64,000 bases of DNA from Butyrivibrio hungatei DSM 14810 (GTDB lineage Bacteria; Bacillota; Clostridia; Lachnospirales; Lachnospiraceae), in assembly GCF_900143205.1 (NCBI RefSeq), contig NZ_FRDH01000007.1:184877-248876 (forward strand), read 5' to 3'. Under the pieces are notes generated by a model. The model saw only the letters and a list, made by a program, of their open reading frames with translations. It did no database searches and was not told the DNA's origin. Positions within the stretch are counted from its first letter, which is position 1, and each line of letters starts with the position of its first letter. The translations under genes were made by a program, and so were the position numbers. This document shows, piece by piece, positions 20,314-28,362 of the stretch.

Positions 20314-20889
20314 TTACTCTGCTGCAGGTGCTTCTGCTGCAACTTCTTCAGTTGCTGGTGCCTCTGCTGTATCAGCTGGAGTTTCCTCTGCTGCTGGAGC
20401 TGCCTCACCATTCTTCTCTGCGATCTGCTTAATAACACGAGCGAAGTTTGTGATAGGTGACTGCATAGAGCCAAGCAACTTGGAAAGAAGAACTTCCTTT
20501 GAAGGGATTGCAGCGATTTCTGTCATAGCGTCAGCATCATAGTACTTACCTTCTATAACACCACCCTTAATCTCAAGAGCCTTAGCAGTTTTAGCAAACT
20601 CGTAAAGTACACGAGCTGGTGCAGCTGGATCTGTTGTTGAAACAGCCATTGCGCTAGGACCATTAAGGAGATCCTTAAGCTGCTCGAAATCTGTTCCCTT
20701 GAATGCGAAGTTCATCATCGTATTCTTGTAAACCTTATATGTTACGCCTTCTGCACGAAGTTTCTTACGAAGCTCAGTATCCTGTGCTACTGTAAGTCCA
20801 CGGTGATCTACAAGTACGACAGCCTGTGCGTCTTTAATCTTCTCTGAAATCTCATCAACTACAGGCTTTTTTAATTCAACCTTTGCCAT
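20314..20889 (-). CDS. rplJ: 50S ribosomal protein L10
   Basis: The 191-residue protein begins with the L10 core (VLVDHRGLTVAQDTELRKKL) and anchors the L7/L12 dimers through its C-terminal helix. It ends with about 30 extra Ala/Glu/Pro-rich residues (repeats of the EEAPA type), longer than typical L10 proteins of about 165-175. Expression is governed by the L10 leader just upstream. Confidence 0.96.
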   Translation of the reverse strand: MAKVELKKPVVDEISEKIKDAQAVVLVDHRGLTVAQDTELRKKLRAEGVTYKVYKNTMMNFAFKGTDFEQLKDLLNGPSAMAVSTTDPAAPARVLYEFAKTAKALEIKGGVIEGKYYDADAMTEIAAIPSKEVLLSKLLGSMQSPITNFARVIKQIAEKNGEAAPAAEETPADTAEAPATEEVAAEAPAAE

Positions 20890-20918
20890 CTTCTTACCTC
20901 CTTATAGAATTAACCGCC

Positions 20919-20949
20919 GAAAAAAAGCCCCTCGAAGACATCGAGAGGC
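20919..20949 (-). terminator. Attenuator hairpin at the end of the L10 leader
   Basis: CCTCTCGA and TCGAGGGG form a strong stem followed by seven T residues, about 30 bp before rplJ. Placed after the leader domain, this is the terminator partner in L10 leader autoregulation. Confidence 0.85.
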
Positions 20950-21056
20950 AAAAAGTCTAAATAATAACTTTTCCTCGGTAGGCGGATCATCATTATGTTC
21001 TTACGAACACCTACTGTCTTCGGACGGTTGTCTGTCTTTTTCAGACGACCTTAGTA
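20950..21056 (-). promoter_or_regulatory. L10 leader (ribosomal protein autoregulatory RNA)
   Basis: The minus-strand RNA contains CCGTCCGAAGACAGTAGGTG followed later by CCTACCGAGG, the conserved kink-turn and pairing segments of the L10(L12)4-binding leader. It lies between the rplJ promoter and the attenuator hairpin. Excess L10-L12 complex is expected to bind it and reduce rplJL expression. Confidence 0.85.
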
Positions 21057-21085
21057 AAGATATCACAAACACATATACTTGTCAA
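21057..21085 (-). promoter_or_regulatory. Promoter of rplJL
   Basis: TTGACA (21080-21085), 17 bp and TATCTT (21057-21062) lie directly after the CapA-like stop codon and start transcription at the first base of the L10 leader. Confidence 0.78.
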
Positions 21086-21100
21086 CATTATTTTATTATT

Positions 21101-22348
21101 TTATCTAGGACTGATATATCCGTTAGAATCAAGTACTATTCCTGGTGACATTCCAGCCATCTCATTAAGCACTCTCATCTTCTCATCACCTACAGCTTCA
21201 TATACGCTACATCCGCTTTGAATTGCAGGTACAAACTGTAAGTTCACTGATCCATTTTTGTGAAGAGTTGCTACCATCATTCCTGTATCAAGCGTCTTAG
21301 AATTAAAGATATAATTTCCAAGGCTATATACAACAGGAACTCCATTTACATAATCAATCTTTTGAAGTACATGTGGATGAGCTCCTATAATAAGATTTGC
21401 TCCCGCATCTGTAATTTCTTTTGCCTGATCAGTCTGAAGATAATCAACTTCGGATGTACTCTCTGTTCCCCAATGGATAAAGACTATAACATAGGCATTC
21501 TTTTCTCTTGCTTCTCTTACTCTATCCAACAAAAGCGAATCATCAAAGCATCTAAATACGCCTGCGCTAGTCTCTGTAGCGCCCTTGGTATCAGGATTAT
21601 CAAGTCTTTCAATCTGTGTAGCACAGATGATTGCAATCTTCATGCCACTGTCAGTGATGTAATATACAGGATGTGAAGCTTCATCAAGATTTTTGCCAGC
21701 TCCAGCATACACAATCCCAGCATCATTAACAGTTGTAAACGTATCTAAAAGAGCCTGTTCTCCATAATCATATGCATGGTTATTGGCAAGTCCAACTATA
21801 TCTACACCCATATCATTTAATATAGAAGCTGTCTCAGGTCTTGCCCTGAATGTATAGGTCTTACCTGCAGTAGGAGTTCCTCCATTAGAATATGGAAACT
21901 CGTTGTTGACCATCATGATATCAACACCCTGCATCTTTTCAAGAAGGCTACTTCCAACTACGCCAACAGCTGTATTCCCTGCTCTTGCAAAAGCATCGCC
22001 AACTGCATAGTTATCATCAAAGAGAATATCACCAGCAAATCCGATAGTTACAGTATCATCATCCGCCGCAGCGATTACATGTGTATAATCCTCATCGCCT
22101 TCATATATGATTGCCGCTCTCTTTGCACCTTCCTCACTATCAACCGCTGCATTTGGAGCTGTACTTGCTTCTGGAATGTCTTCCCATCCACTTACCAGCT
22201 TCACTCCTCCGCCCTGAGTCGAATCATTTATCTTCTTGATCACGAGAATTCCAAGGATTCCAGCAAAAAGAACTATCGACAACGTCAAAATAAAGACTCT
22301 GACAGCCAAAACACCATTATTAACTTCTCTTTTACCACTATTTCTCAT
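21101..22348 (-). CDS. CapA/PgsA-family protein, membrane anchored
   Basis: Starting at 22348 (MRNSGKREV) gives 415 residues. A single N-terminal membrane segment (near residues 14-37) is followed by a complete CapA metallophosphatase-like domain: TIGFAGDILFDD, NNEFPYSNGG, IVGLANNHAYDYG, VIVFIHWGTE and GAHPHVLQKID. This family is linked to poly-gamma-glutamate or other envelope polymers and acts outside the membrane. It lies between rplA and rplJ, with a terminator before it and no ribosome site, so it is an unusual guest in a ribosomal locus. Confidence 0.82.
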   Translation of the reverse strand: MRNSGKREVNNGVLAVRVFILTLSIVLFAGILGILVIKKINDSTQGGGVKLVSGWEDIPEASTAPNAAVDSEEGAKRAAIIYEGDEDYTHVIAAADDDTVTIGFAGDILFDDNYAVGDAFARAGNTAVGVVGSSLLEKMQGVDIMMVNNEFPYSNGGTPTAGKTYTFRARPETASILNDMGVDIVGLANNHAYDYGEQALLDTFTTVNDAGIVYAGAGKNLDEASHPVYYITDSGMKIAIICATQIERLDNPDTKGATETSAGVFRCFDDSLLLDRVREAREKNAYVIVFIHWGTESTSEVDYLQTDQAKEITDAGANLIIGAHPHVLQKIDYVNGVPVVYSLGNYIFNSKTLDTGMMVATLHKNGSVNLQFVPAIQSGCSVYEAVGDEKMRVLNEMAGMSPGIVLDSNGYISPR

Positions 22349-22355
22349 AAAAAAC

Positions 22356-22364
22356 AGTATAACA
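22356..22364 (-). promoter_or_regulatory. Extended -10 promoter directly before the CapA-like gene
   Basis: TGTTATACT (TG-n-TATACT) ends 7 bases before the ATG, so the transcript would start at or next to the start codon. No Shine-Dalgarno sequence is present. It follows the rplA terminator U-tract. Confidence 0.55.
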
Positions 22365-22399
22365 TAAAAAAGAAGCAAGTCGATAAACGACTTGCTTCT
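22364..22399 (-). terminator. Terminator of rplK-rplA
   Basis: A perfect 12-bp stem AGAAGCAAGTCG with a 5-nt loop and six following T residues on the minus strand, about 22 bp after the rplA stop. Confidence 0.92.
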
Positions 22400-22420
22400 C
22401 AAATTTACATTTTATGCAAA

Positions 22421-23110
22421 TTAATACTTGTTAGAAACAACCTTAACACCAGGGCCCATTGTTGTAGCAAGAGTGATGCTCTTGAGGTACTGACCCTTTA
22501 CAGATGCTGGCTTAGCCTTTGTGATAGCATCCATAAGTGCGTTGAAGTTCTGCTCGAGCTGCTCCTCTGTGAAAGAAGCCTTTCCAACTGGAACGTGGAT
22601 GATGTTAGCCTTATCAAGTCTGTACTCAATCTTACCAGCCTTGATATCGTTAACAGCCTTTGTTACATCCATAGTAACTGTACCAGCCTTAGGGTTTGGC
22701 ATAAGTCCCTTAGGACCAAGTACCTTACCAAGACGTCCTACAACACCCATCATATCAGGTGTAGCAACTACAACGTCAAAATCAAGCCATCCTTCGTTCT
22801 GGATCTTTGGAATAAGGTCCTCACCGCCAACGTAATCTGCGCCAGCTGCCTGAGCCTCATCAAGCTTTGTACCCTTAGCGAATACAAGAACCTTAACTGT
22901 CTTACCTGTGCCGTTTGGAAGTACTACAGCGCCTCTGATCTGCTGATCAGCGTGACGGCTGTCACAACCTGTTCTGATGTGAAGTTCAACTGTCTCGTCA
23001 AACTTTGCAGTAGCTGACTTCTTAACAAGAGCTATTGCATCAGCGGCTTCATACTGCTGAGTCTTATCGATAAGCTTAGCAGCTTCTACGTATTTCTTTC
23101 CGTGTTTCAT
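22421..23110 (-). CDS. rplA: 50S ribosomal protein L1
   Basis: The 229-residue protein shows the L1 fold order: [15 protein letters not shown], an [20 protein letters not shown] segment, [15 protein letters not shown] and TMGPGVKV at the end. It forms the L1 stalk. It follows rplK by 13 bp. Confidence 0.97.
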   Translation of the reverse strand: MKHGKKYVEAAKLIDKTQQYEAADAIALVKKSATAKFDETVELHIRTGCDSRHADQQIRGAVVLPNGTGKTVKVLVFAKGTKLDEAQAAGADYVGGEDLIPKIQNEGWLDFDVVVATPDMMGVVGRLGKVLGPKGLMPNPKAGTVTMDVTKAVNDIKAGKIEYRLDKANIIHVPVGKASFTEEQLEQNFNALMDAITKAKPASVKGQYLKSITLATTMGPGVKVVSNKY

Positions 23111-23123
23111 CTCTCATCCTCCA

Positions 23124-23549
23124 TCAGTCTTCTACTACAATACCCATACTACGTGCTGTACCAGCGATCATGCTCATAGCACCCTCGATGTCAACAGCAT
23201 TAAGGTCAGGCATCTTTGTCTCTGCAATCTTTCTAATCTCTTCCTTAGAAATTGTTGCAACCTTAGTCTTGTTAGGAACTCCAGAACCCTTCTGGATCTT
23301 AGCTGCCTTTTTAAGAAGAACAGCAGCTGGTGGAGTCTTTGTGATGAATGTGAAACTTCTGTCTGCATAAACTGTGATAACAACAGGGATGATAAGATCA
23401 CCCTTATCTGCTGTCTGTGCGTTGAACTGCTTTGTGAATTCAACGATGTTTACACCATGCTGACCAAGTGCTGGTCCAACTGGTGGTGCTGGTGTTGCTT
23501 TACCAGCCTGGATCTGTAACTTAATGTATCCTTCGACTTTCTTTGCCAT
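23124..23549 (-). CDS. rplK: 50S ribosomal protein L11
   Basis: The 141-residue protein begins [20 protein letters not shown] and contains [14 protein letters not shown] and the C-terminal rRNA-binding domain ending GTARSMGI. It shapes the GTPase-associated centre. An AGGAGGTGCC ribosome site precedes it. Confidence 0.97.
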   Translation of the reverse strand: MAKKVEGYIKLQIQAGKATPAPPVGPALGQHGVNIVEFTKQFNAQTADKGDLIIPVVITVYADRSFTFITKTPPAAVLLKKAAKIQKGSGVPNKTKVATISKEEIRKIAETKMPDLNAVDIEGAMSMIAGTARSMGIVVED

Positions 23550-23619
23550 TATGGCACCTCCTGAAAATATGTGGTCGGCGCGCTACTACATAAATGTGTA
23601 ACGCTCCCACTCAGCGGTT

Positions 23620-23662
23620 ACGTGCAGCCATAAGCTGCTATATATTCAAACGCTCTCGCGTC
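23620..23662 (-). promoter_or_regulatory. Structured nusG-rplK spacer (candidate rplKA leader)
   Basis: The 126-bp spacer holds GCAGC-TTATG-GCTGC (23624-23638) and ACGC-GAGA-GCGT, a GNRA-capped hairpin (23650-23661), in the minus strand. A structured leader before rplK would fit L1 or L11 autoregulation, but no known consensus was recognised. Confidence 0.4.
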
Positions 23663-23675
23663 CAAATATCAAATC

Positions 23676-24299
23676 TTATGATTCTATCTTTCTAACTTCA
23701 GCAAAGCTGATCTCAACTGGTGTTTCACGGCCAAACAGATCTACATTGATTGTAGCAGTCTGCTTACCGAAGTCCATTCTCTGAACAACGCCAGCTGTAT
23801 CTTTCCAAACGCCTGCGATTACTGCAATCTCATCGCCAACACCGAAATCAACAGAAATTGTATCCGTCTTGATTCCGAGAGGCTTAATCTCAGCATCTGT
23901 AAGAGGTACTGGTTTGCTTCCAGGTCCAACGAAACCTGTTACGCCACGTGTATTACGAACTACATACCAAGTCTCATCATTCATATCCATGTTAACAAGA
24001 ACATAACCTGGGAACAGCTTTCTCTGAACATTCTTGCGAACACCATTCTTAACCTCGACAACGTCCTGAAGAGGAACACGAACTTCAAAAATCTGATCCT
24101 CAAGGTGTCTGTTGACGATTGCGCTCTCAAGATTGTCCTTTACTTTGTTCTCATATCCAGAATATGTATGAACAACGTACCAATGAGCGTTTTCATTAGC
24201 CTTAGCTTCCGCTGCAGCAGTTTCTCCCTCAGTTACAGGAGCCTCTGCCTCTGATAATACCTCATCAGATTCTAAAGCCTTTTCCATTTCTTCAGACAT
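23676..24299 (-). CDS. nusG: Transcription elongation/termination factor NusG
   Basis: The 207-residue protein has the NGN domain (HWYVVHTYSGYENKVKDNLE) and a KOW domain (GDEIAVIAGVWKDTAGVV). The first 38 residues are an acidic Glu/Ala-rich extension not found in typical NusG of about 175 residues. It follows secE by 16 bp in the standard order. Confidence 0.96.
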   Translation of the reverse strand: MSEEMEKALESDEVLSEAEAPVTEGETAAAEAKANENAHWYVVHTYSGYENKVKDNLESAIVNRHLEDQIFEVRVPLQDVVEVKNGVRKNVQRKLFPGYVLVNMDMNDETWYVVRNTRGVTGFVGPGSKPVPLTDAEIKPLGIKTDTISVDFGVGDEIAVIAGVWKDTAGVVQRMDFGKQTATINVDLFGRETPVEISFAEVRKIES

Positions 24300-24315
24300 A
24301 TTATCTCCTTTTAAC

Positions 24316-24594
24316 TTAGAATATAGATGTAATGATATTCATTCCATATCCAAACACATAGTCTAATACAGCAATCAAAGCGCAGCAAATGACAGATACG
24401 ATCACAACAGCAGTTGTCTGCTTAACCATATCATCCTTGGTAGGCCAAATTATCTTACCAAACTCAGCCTTAACGCCTACAAAGAAGTTCTTGATCTTGT
24501 TAAATGTAGCAACAAAAACATTCTCTTTCTTTTTCTTCGTAGAACTGCTCTTAGAAGCCTTAGACTCGTTATCTACTACCTTGGTCTCTTCCAT
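24316..24594 (-). CDS. secE: Preprotein translocase subunit SecE
   Basis: The 92-residue protein has a charged cytosolic N-terminus (KASKSSSTKKKKE), the conserved amphipathic segment FFVGVKAEFGKIIWPTKDDM and one C-terminal membrane helix. It is the clamp subunit of SecYEG. Position between rpmG and nusG is canonical. Confidence 0.95.
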   Translation of the reverse strand: MEETKVVDNESKASKSSSTKKKKENVFVATFNKIKNFFVGVKAEFGKIIWPTKDDMVKQTTAVVIVSVICCALIAVLDYVFGYGMNIITSIF

Positions 24595-24625
24595 ACCTGT
24601 AGTCTCCCTCCAATAAAGGATGAAA

Positions 24626-24775
24626 TTACTTTGTTTCCTTGTGTAATGTGTGCTTCTTGCAGAATGGGCAGTACTTCTTCATCTCAACACGATCAGGATG
24701 TGTCTTCTTATCCTTTGTTGTGTCATAGTTACGATTCTTACAATCTGTACATGCTAATGTAATTCTTGTACGCAT
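24626..24775 (-). CDS. rpmG: 50S ribosomal protein L33, zinc-binding form
   Basis: This 49-residue frame begins [17 protein letters not shown] and has two Cys pairs (CTDC and CPFC), so it is the zinc-containing (C+) type of L33. GGAGGTGAG precedes the ATG. It heads the rpmG-secE-nusG transcript. Confidence 0.95.
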   Translation of the reverse strand: MRTRITLACTDCKNRNYDTTKDKKTHPDRVEMKKYCPFCKKHTLHKETK

Positions 24776-24866
24776 TATCTCACCTCCGGCGTGTTATTAT
24801 CACTTTAAATTCACGCCATTTTTTACTAAATTTTTGCATAAAAAAAAGACGTAAATCTCATGTCGC

Positions 24867-24888
24867 TTGTCTACTATAACATAGACAA
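24867..24888 (-). promoter_or_regulatory. Inverted repeat over the rpmG promoter -10 region
   Basis: TTGTCTA and TAGACAA (7 bp each, 8-nt spacer) flank the TATAGT -10 box. The position is right for an operator or an initial-transcript hairpin. Confidence 0.5.
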
Positions 24889-24901
24889 ACTTCTTCGTCA
24901 A
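24873..24901 (-). promoter_or_regulatory. Promoter of rpmG-secE-nusG
   Basis: TTGACG (24896-24901), 17 bp and TATAGT (24873-24878). The -35 box overlaps the stop codon of the preceding membrane-protein gene. Confidence 0.82.
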
Positions 24902-26772
24902 TTAGTTTTTTTTGAAAGCAAAATACCGCCATTATTCCAATTGACCTCATATATTTCTCCAGGTTCAAACTCCTGTCCGGCACTCATAAGAGGGGCAAAA
25001 AGTTCCTTAGATAAATTATCTTCATCTTCCACATAAATATATGAAGCGTGATCAGAAATTATCTTTTGCATCATCGTATCGCTGCTATCTTCCTCTACCT
25101 TAAAAGAGTCATAGACAAGTGCAACAGGTGAAGCCTCTTTACTGATATAAGTATCATGTACCCAGTGATAAGTATGACCATCTCTGATGATCAGAACTCT
25201 TTTTCCCCAAAGAGACTTATCTCTAAGGACTTTATCCACAATTATCCTGCCGTCATCCCCTACCATATCATGATTATATGCATTATTCTCCGACACATCT
25301 TTTCTATATCCGCTTAAGTGCTTGTAAATTCCGGCATAATCCGCTGTTAAAAGAACAAATGCAAAAGTTACAGTAGCTGCGATCATTTTAAATTTCTTTT
25401 CCTGAACCTCTTCAAGCCTTGAAAAAAGAGTTCCCATCAAAAGGTAATATCCTCCAAAAAGGAAAGGAAAGCCGTATCTTCCCATGGACACAGCCATGGC
25501 ATAGGCATCAAGGTACTGATCCTCAGTCTGGAAGATTGAAATATGTGCCAGGAAAATAATTCCATAAGTAATAAGTCCGGTAACTATAAGAAATGCTCCA
25601 ACTTTCTTGATCTCTGAAATGTCCATGAGCTTCTTATAATAAAGAATGAATAAAAAAGCAAATAGTATCACTACGCCAGCGCAAACAGAAATATCAAAAG
25701 TCAGGTTTCTGTCGGCATGCATAGGCATTGTAAGAAATCCCTCTGCAAAAAATCTCGCCTTATCAGCCGCATTCTGTGGTGCAGTGTAGGTTCCTGAAGT
25801 TGCCATCTTGAGGCCTGCGCCTGTAAGCTTAGCAACCCTTCTATTGATCAGACAAAAGACAAGCCAGCTGCCGTAAGTTATTCCGCTAAAAGCAGCGGCG
25901 CCGAATATCTTTTTGTCTTTCTTGCAGATTAAAATATAGAAGATAAGTGCAAACACCGCCCACTCAACTCCCACAGACTTTGTCAGAAAAAGAACTGCTG
26001 TAAAAGCGGCGATCTTTACATATAATAATGAATCGCTGCCACCCTTACCTTCGATCATCGTAAGAAGAAGCGCGCCATAAATTATTCCCATGGTAATGTC
26101 TGCCGGTGTTCCATAATAGATGATTCCATTAAATACACCAGGAAGCATCATAACAACCGCAAATCCCAGCACATTGACTGCCGTGCCAAGTCCAGTCTTT
26201 TTGATCCTGCCAAAAAGAGGCATCAAAAACAAAGTATTTAATGCAAAATATCCTGCAAACTGAAGACTCTCCCTGTACTCCTTCATTCCAAGCTGTAAAA
26301 AGAGCCATTTAAAGATAGAAGTTACTGGGGGATAATCCCCAAACTCAGGTGAAACATTTCCGTATTTTCCAGGAAAGCCGTTCATGAAAAAGAGCTGCTT
26401 GGCATCAGATGACCAAAAATTGATATCATCCCACCAGGTAAATGGTGTTTCCAAAGTCATTACAGTCACCAAAACAAGAGCCAGTATAAGCATAAGGTAA
26501 GTAGGATCTGCAAGGGTCCTTCTCAGCTCTTTTACCAGATCATTCCTCCCTGCCTTGTCCATTCTAAAAAGAAGCACACCAAAAGCAGCGCAAAAAAGAA
26601 AAGCCAACACTCCGATAAACTTCATGCCTCTAAAAAATGCAAGGACATATAAAAGAAGAATAAGTCCTGCTGTGCAAAGAGCTATGGCATCCCCAAGAAT
26701 CTGCTTATATCTTATTGAGATAAGAGCGCTACCCAAAAAGAGCGCTATGAATGTAATAAAAAATGTGATCAT
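24898..26772 (-). CDS. Polytopic membrane protein, probable GT-C-type glycosyltransferase
   Basis: The 624-residue protein has about 12-13 hydrophobic segments over residues 1-480 and an outward soluble C-terminal domain. A large first external loop after the third or fourth helix carries TWWDDINFWSSDAKQLF and FGDYPP; paired acidic residues there are the hallmark of GT-C transferases that use polyprenyl-phosphate sugars. A role in surface glycan assembly is inferred. It has a TATAAT box 8 bases before the ATG and no ribosome site. Confidence 0.65.
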   Translation of the reverse strand: MITFFITFIALFLGSALISIRYKQILGDAIALCTAGLILLLYVLAFFRGMKFIGVLAFLFCAAFGVLLFRMDKAGRNDLVKELRRTLADPTYLMLILALVLVTVMTLETPFTWWDDINFWSSDAKQLFFMNGFPGKYGNVSPEFGDYPPVTSIFKWLFLQLGMKEYRESLQFAGYFALNTLFLMPLFGRIKKTGLGTAVNVLGFAVVMMLPGVFNGIIYYGTPADITMGIIYGALLLTMIEGKGGSDSLLYVKIAAFTAVLFLTKSVGVEWAVFALIFYILICKKDKKIFGAAAFSGITYGSWLVFCLINRRVAKLTGAGLKMATSGTYTAPQNAADKARFFAEGFLTMPMHADRNLTFDISVCAGVVILFAFLFILYYKKLMDISEIKKVGAFLIVTGLITYGIIFLAHISIFQTEDQYLDAYAMAVSMGRYGFPFLFGGYYLLMGTLFSRLEEVQEKKFKMIAATVTFAFVLLTADYAGIYKHLSGYRKDVSENNAYNHDMVGDDGRIIVDKVLRDKSLWGKRVLIIRDGHTYHWVHDTYISKEASPVALVYDSFKVEEDSSDTMMQKIISDHASYIYVEDEDNLSKELFAPLMSAGQEFEPGEIYEVNWNNGGILLSKKTN

Positions 26773-26780
26773 AATGATCT

Positions 26781-26808
26781 ATTATACCAAACCCTTCATA
26801 TAACGCAA
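26781..26808 (-). promoter_or_regulatory. Promoter directly before the GT-C-like gene
   Basis: TTGCGT (26803-26808), 16 bp and TATAAT (26781-26786). The -10 box ends 8 bases before the ATG, so the mRNA would be leaderless or nearly so. Confidence 0.55.
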
Positions 26809-26809
26809 A

Positions 26810-26839
26810 GAAGCGGCACACAAAATGGTGCGCCGCTTC
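26810..26839 (-). terminator. Hairpin downstream of the FliD-like gene
   Basis: GAAGCGGC and GCCGCTTC enclose a loop with further pairing; only TTT follows on the minus strand, so it may be a weak terminator. Confidence 0.5.
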
Positions 26840-26854
26840 TTCTATATATTTCAA

Positions 26855-26878
26855 GTTATCATGTGGCCACATGATAAC
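26855..26878. repeat. Perfect 24-bp palindrome
   Basis: GTTATCATGTGG is followed immediately by its exact reverse complement, with no loop. It lies 11 bp after the FliD-like stop. An imperfect 23-bp dyad (26885-26907) adjoins it over the stop codon. Confidence 0.85.
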
Positions 26879-26888
26879 CGAACAGTGT

Positions 26889-28193
26889 TCAACAATAATT
26901 ATTGAACATCATTCCAGAATATTCACTGGTAATATAAGGAGATGCTGTATTATCCTTACTGTCAGGATTCTTGTAATTAACAACCGGTCTATCTACATAC
27001 TTCATAGGATCAACTGCTATGTCCTTAGCTTTTGCAATAAGTGCATCTGCAAACTTTCTGACAGGAGCAAGGGACTCATCACTCTGGGTGCTGTCAACTG
27101 TCTGTCCTAAAAGTTCTTTATCGACCGATACTGTCCCATTCGCTTCAAGCTTAATTCCTATATCCTCAATACCTGACAGACACTGCCTTGCGATTCCGAT
27201 AGCTTCATTCTTGAGCTTGTCACCCTTGAACTTCTCATCCTTATAATCGCCGGTATCAAGAACAAAGCTGTTATAGTTATCAATAAGAGCTGTAACATGC
27301 TTAACAAGTGCTTCGTTATCCCTTCTGACACCTACATGTATAGGCTCCTCTGTAAGTTCATTGACCTGAATATCAAACTTGCCGCCAACAGTAAAATGAT
27401 TAGAGACTGCTGTCTTAGGCTCACCATTAAGTGTAAAGTGAGCATTTGCTGCAGGAGCTGAAACCCTGTCAAGTCCAAGTGCTTCTACTGAGCCCTTTGC
27501 AAGTTCACCGGATGTTTCGTATATTTCAAACTGGCTGATAGCTCCGCTCTTAAGTCCTGTTCTGGTACTTGATATCTGAAGAGCGCTTCTTCCTTCACCT
27601 ACATCTATTACTTCAGCAAAAATACCTATGCCTGCTTTATTGATCAGCTTCTCCAACTTATCAAAGACATCCGAATTACGATCAGTCTGATAAATGCTGA
27701 ACTGGAACTCAAATTCCTGATCATCAAGCTTGACATCAAATGCATAACTGTCAGGAGCAAGAACTGATGTAGACTCCCTAGGAAGTGCTTTTCCTCTATT
27801 TACCTGGCTGGCTGCAAGTTGCGTTACTTCAATATCAAAACCCGAGCCATTAACATCAGCATCAGGAGTCTTGCCAATATAAGAAGCAGTAACCTTCTCC
27901 TCATCTGTAGTAAATGCAGAAGTATGATTAAGCGAAGACTTATCGTCCTGGTTACTTAAACTAAATATATTGCCCTGAAGCAGCCTTGCACGTTCCTTTA
28001 TATCAATCGCATCATTGCGCGAAGCATCATCATCTGTAAGTAGATAAAGAGGGGATTTTTTATTGATTTTTGCAATTGACTTATACACATCCCGAAGCTC
28101 ATCTTTTCGATGGGCATCAGCCTGTGTCACATCTTTAGAAACATAATCTTGTATGAAATGGTTGTAGACACCATTCATGGAAATGCCTGCCAT
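26889..28193 (-). CDS. FliD-like flagellar hook-associated/filament-cap protein
   Basis: The 434-residue protein begins MAGISMNGVYNHFIQDYV and lacks a signal peptide. It has a helical N-terminus, a beta-rich middle (GFDIEVTQLAASQVNRG, typical of hook-associated protein 2) and an Asn/Tyr-rich end with PMKYVDRPVVNYKNP. The pattern fits a shortened FliD family known in motile Lachnospiraceae, exported by the flagellar type III system. No other flagellar gene is in the window. It has its own sigma-A promoter and a GGAGGGG ribosome site. The exact role is uncertain. Confidence 0.6.
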   Translation of the reverse strand: MAGISMNGVYNHFIQDYVSKDVTQADAHRKDELRDVYKSIAKINKKSPLYLLTDDDASRNDAIDIKERARLLQGNIFSLSNQDDKSSLNHTSAFTTDEEKVTASYIGKTPDADVNGSGFDIEVTQLAASQVNRGKALPRESTSVLAPDSYAFDVKLDDQEFEFQFSIYQTDRNSDVFDKLEKLINKAGIGIFAEVIDVGEGRSALQISSTRTGLKSGAISQFEIYETSGELAKGSVEALGLDRVSAPAANAHFTLNGEPKTAVSNHFTVGGKFDIQVNELTEEPIHVGVRRDNEALVKHVTALIDNYNSFVLDTGDYKDEKFKGDKLKNEAIGIARQCLSGIEDIGIKLEANGTVSVDKELLGQTVDSTQSDESLAPVRKFADALIAKAKDIAVDPMKYVDRPVVNYKNPDSKDNTASPYITSEYSGMMFNNYC

Positions 28194-28216
28194 ATGCGCC
28201 CCTCCTTTCTTCCTTG

Positions 28217-28245
28217 ATAATGCACGAGTCCTTTCTCTCTGTCAA
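28217..28245 (-). promoter_or_regulatory. Promoter of the FliD-like gene
   Basis: TTGACA (28240-28245), 17 bp and CATTAT (28217-28222), about 24 bp before the ATG. It is of the sigma-A type; no convincing flagellar-sigma (TAAA-15-GCCGATAA) site was seen. Confidence 0.65.
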
Positions 28246-28362
28246 TCCTTTGACATCAATCGCGCCAGGGTACAATTAGACACTTTTAGTTACCTATATT
28301 TTTCACTAAAGAAAGCAATAAGTCAATAATATTAAAGCAAAAAGTTATTAAAAAAACATAAA

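Noticed and set aside
21101..22402. Longer CapA-like frame starting at a TTG at 22402
   Set aside because: That start lies in the stem of the rplA terminator and has no ribosome site.
22079..23017. Long plus-strand open frame (312 codons) opposite the CapA-like gene and rplA
   Set aside because: It lies antisense to clear genes, crosses the rplA terminator, is Cys/Ser/Leu-rich as expected from complementing these codons, and has no ribosome site.
28194..28362. Flagellar sigma (FliA/SigD) promoter before the FliD-like gene
   Set aside because: TAAA occurs but no GCCGATAA-like box follows at 15 bp, while a good sigma-A promoter is present.
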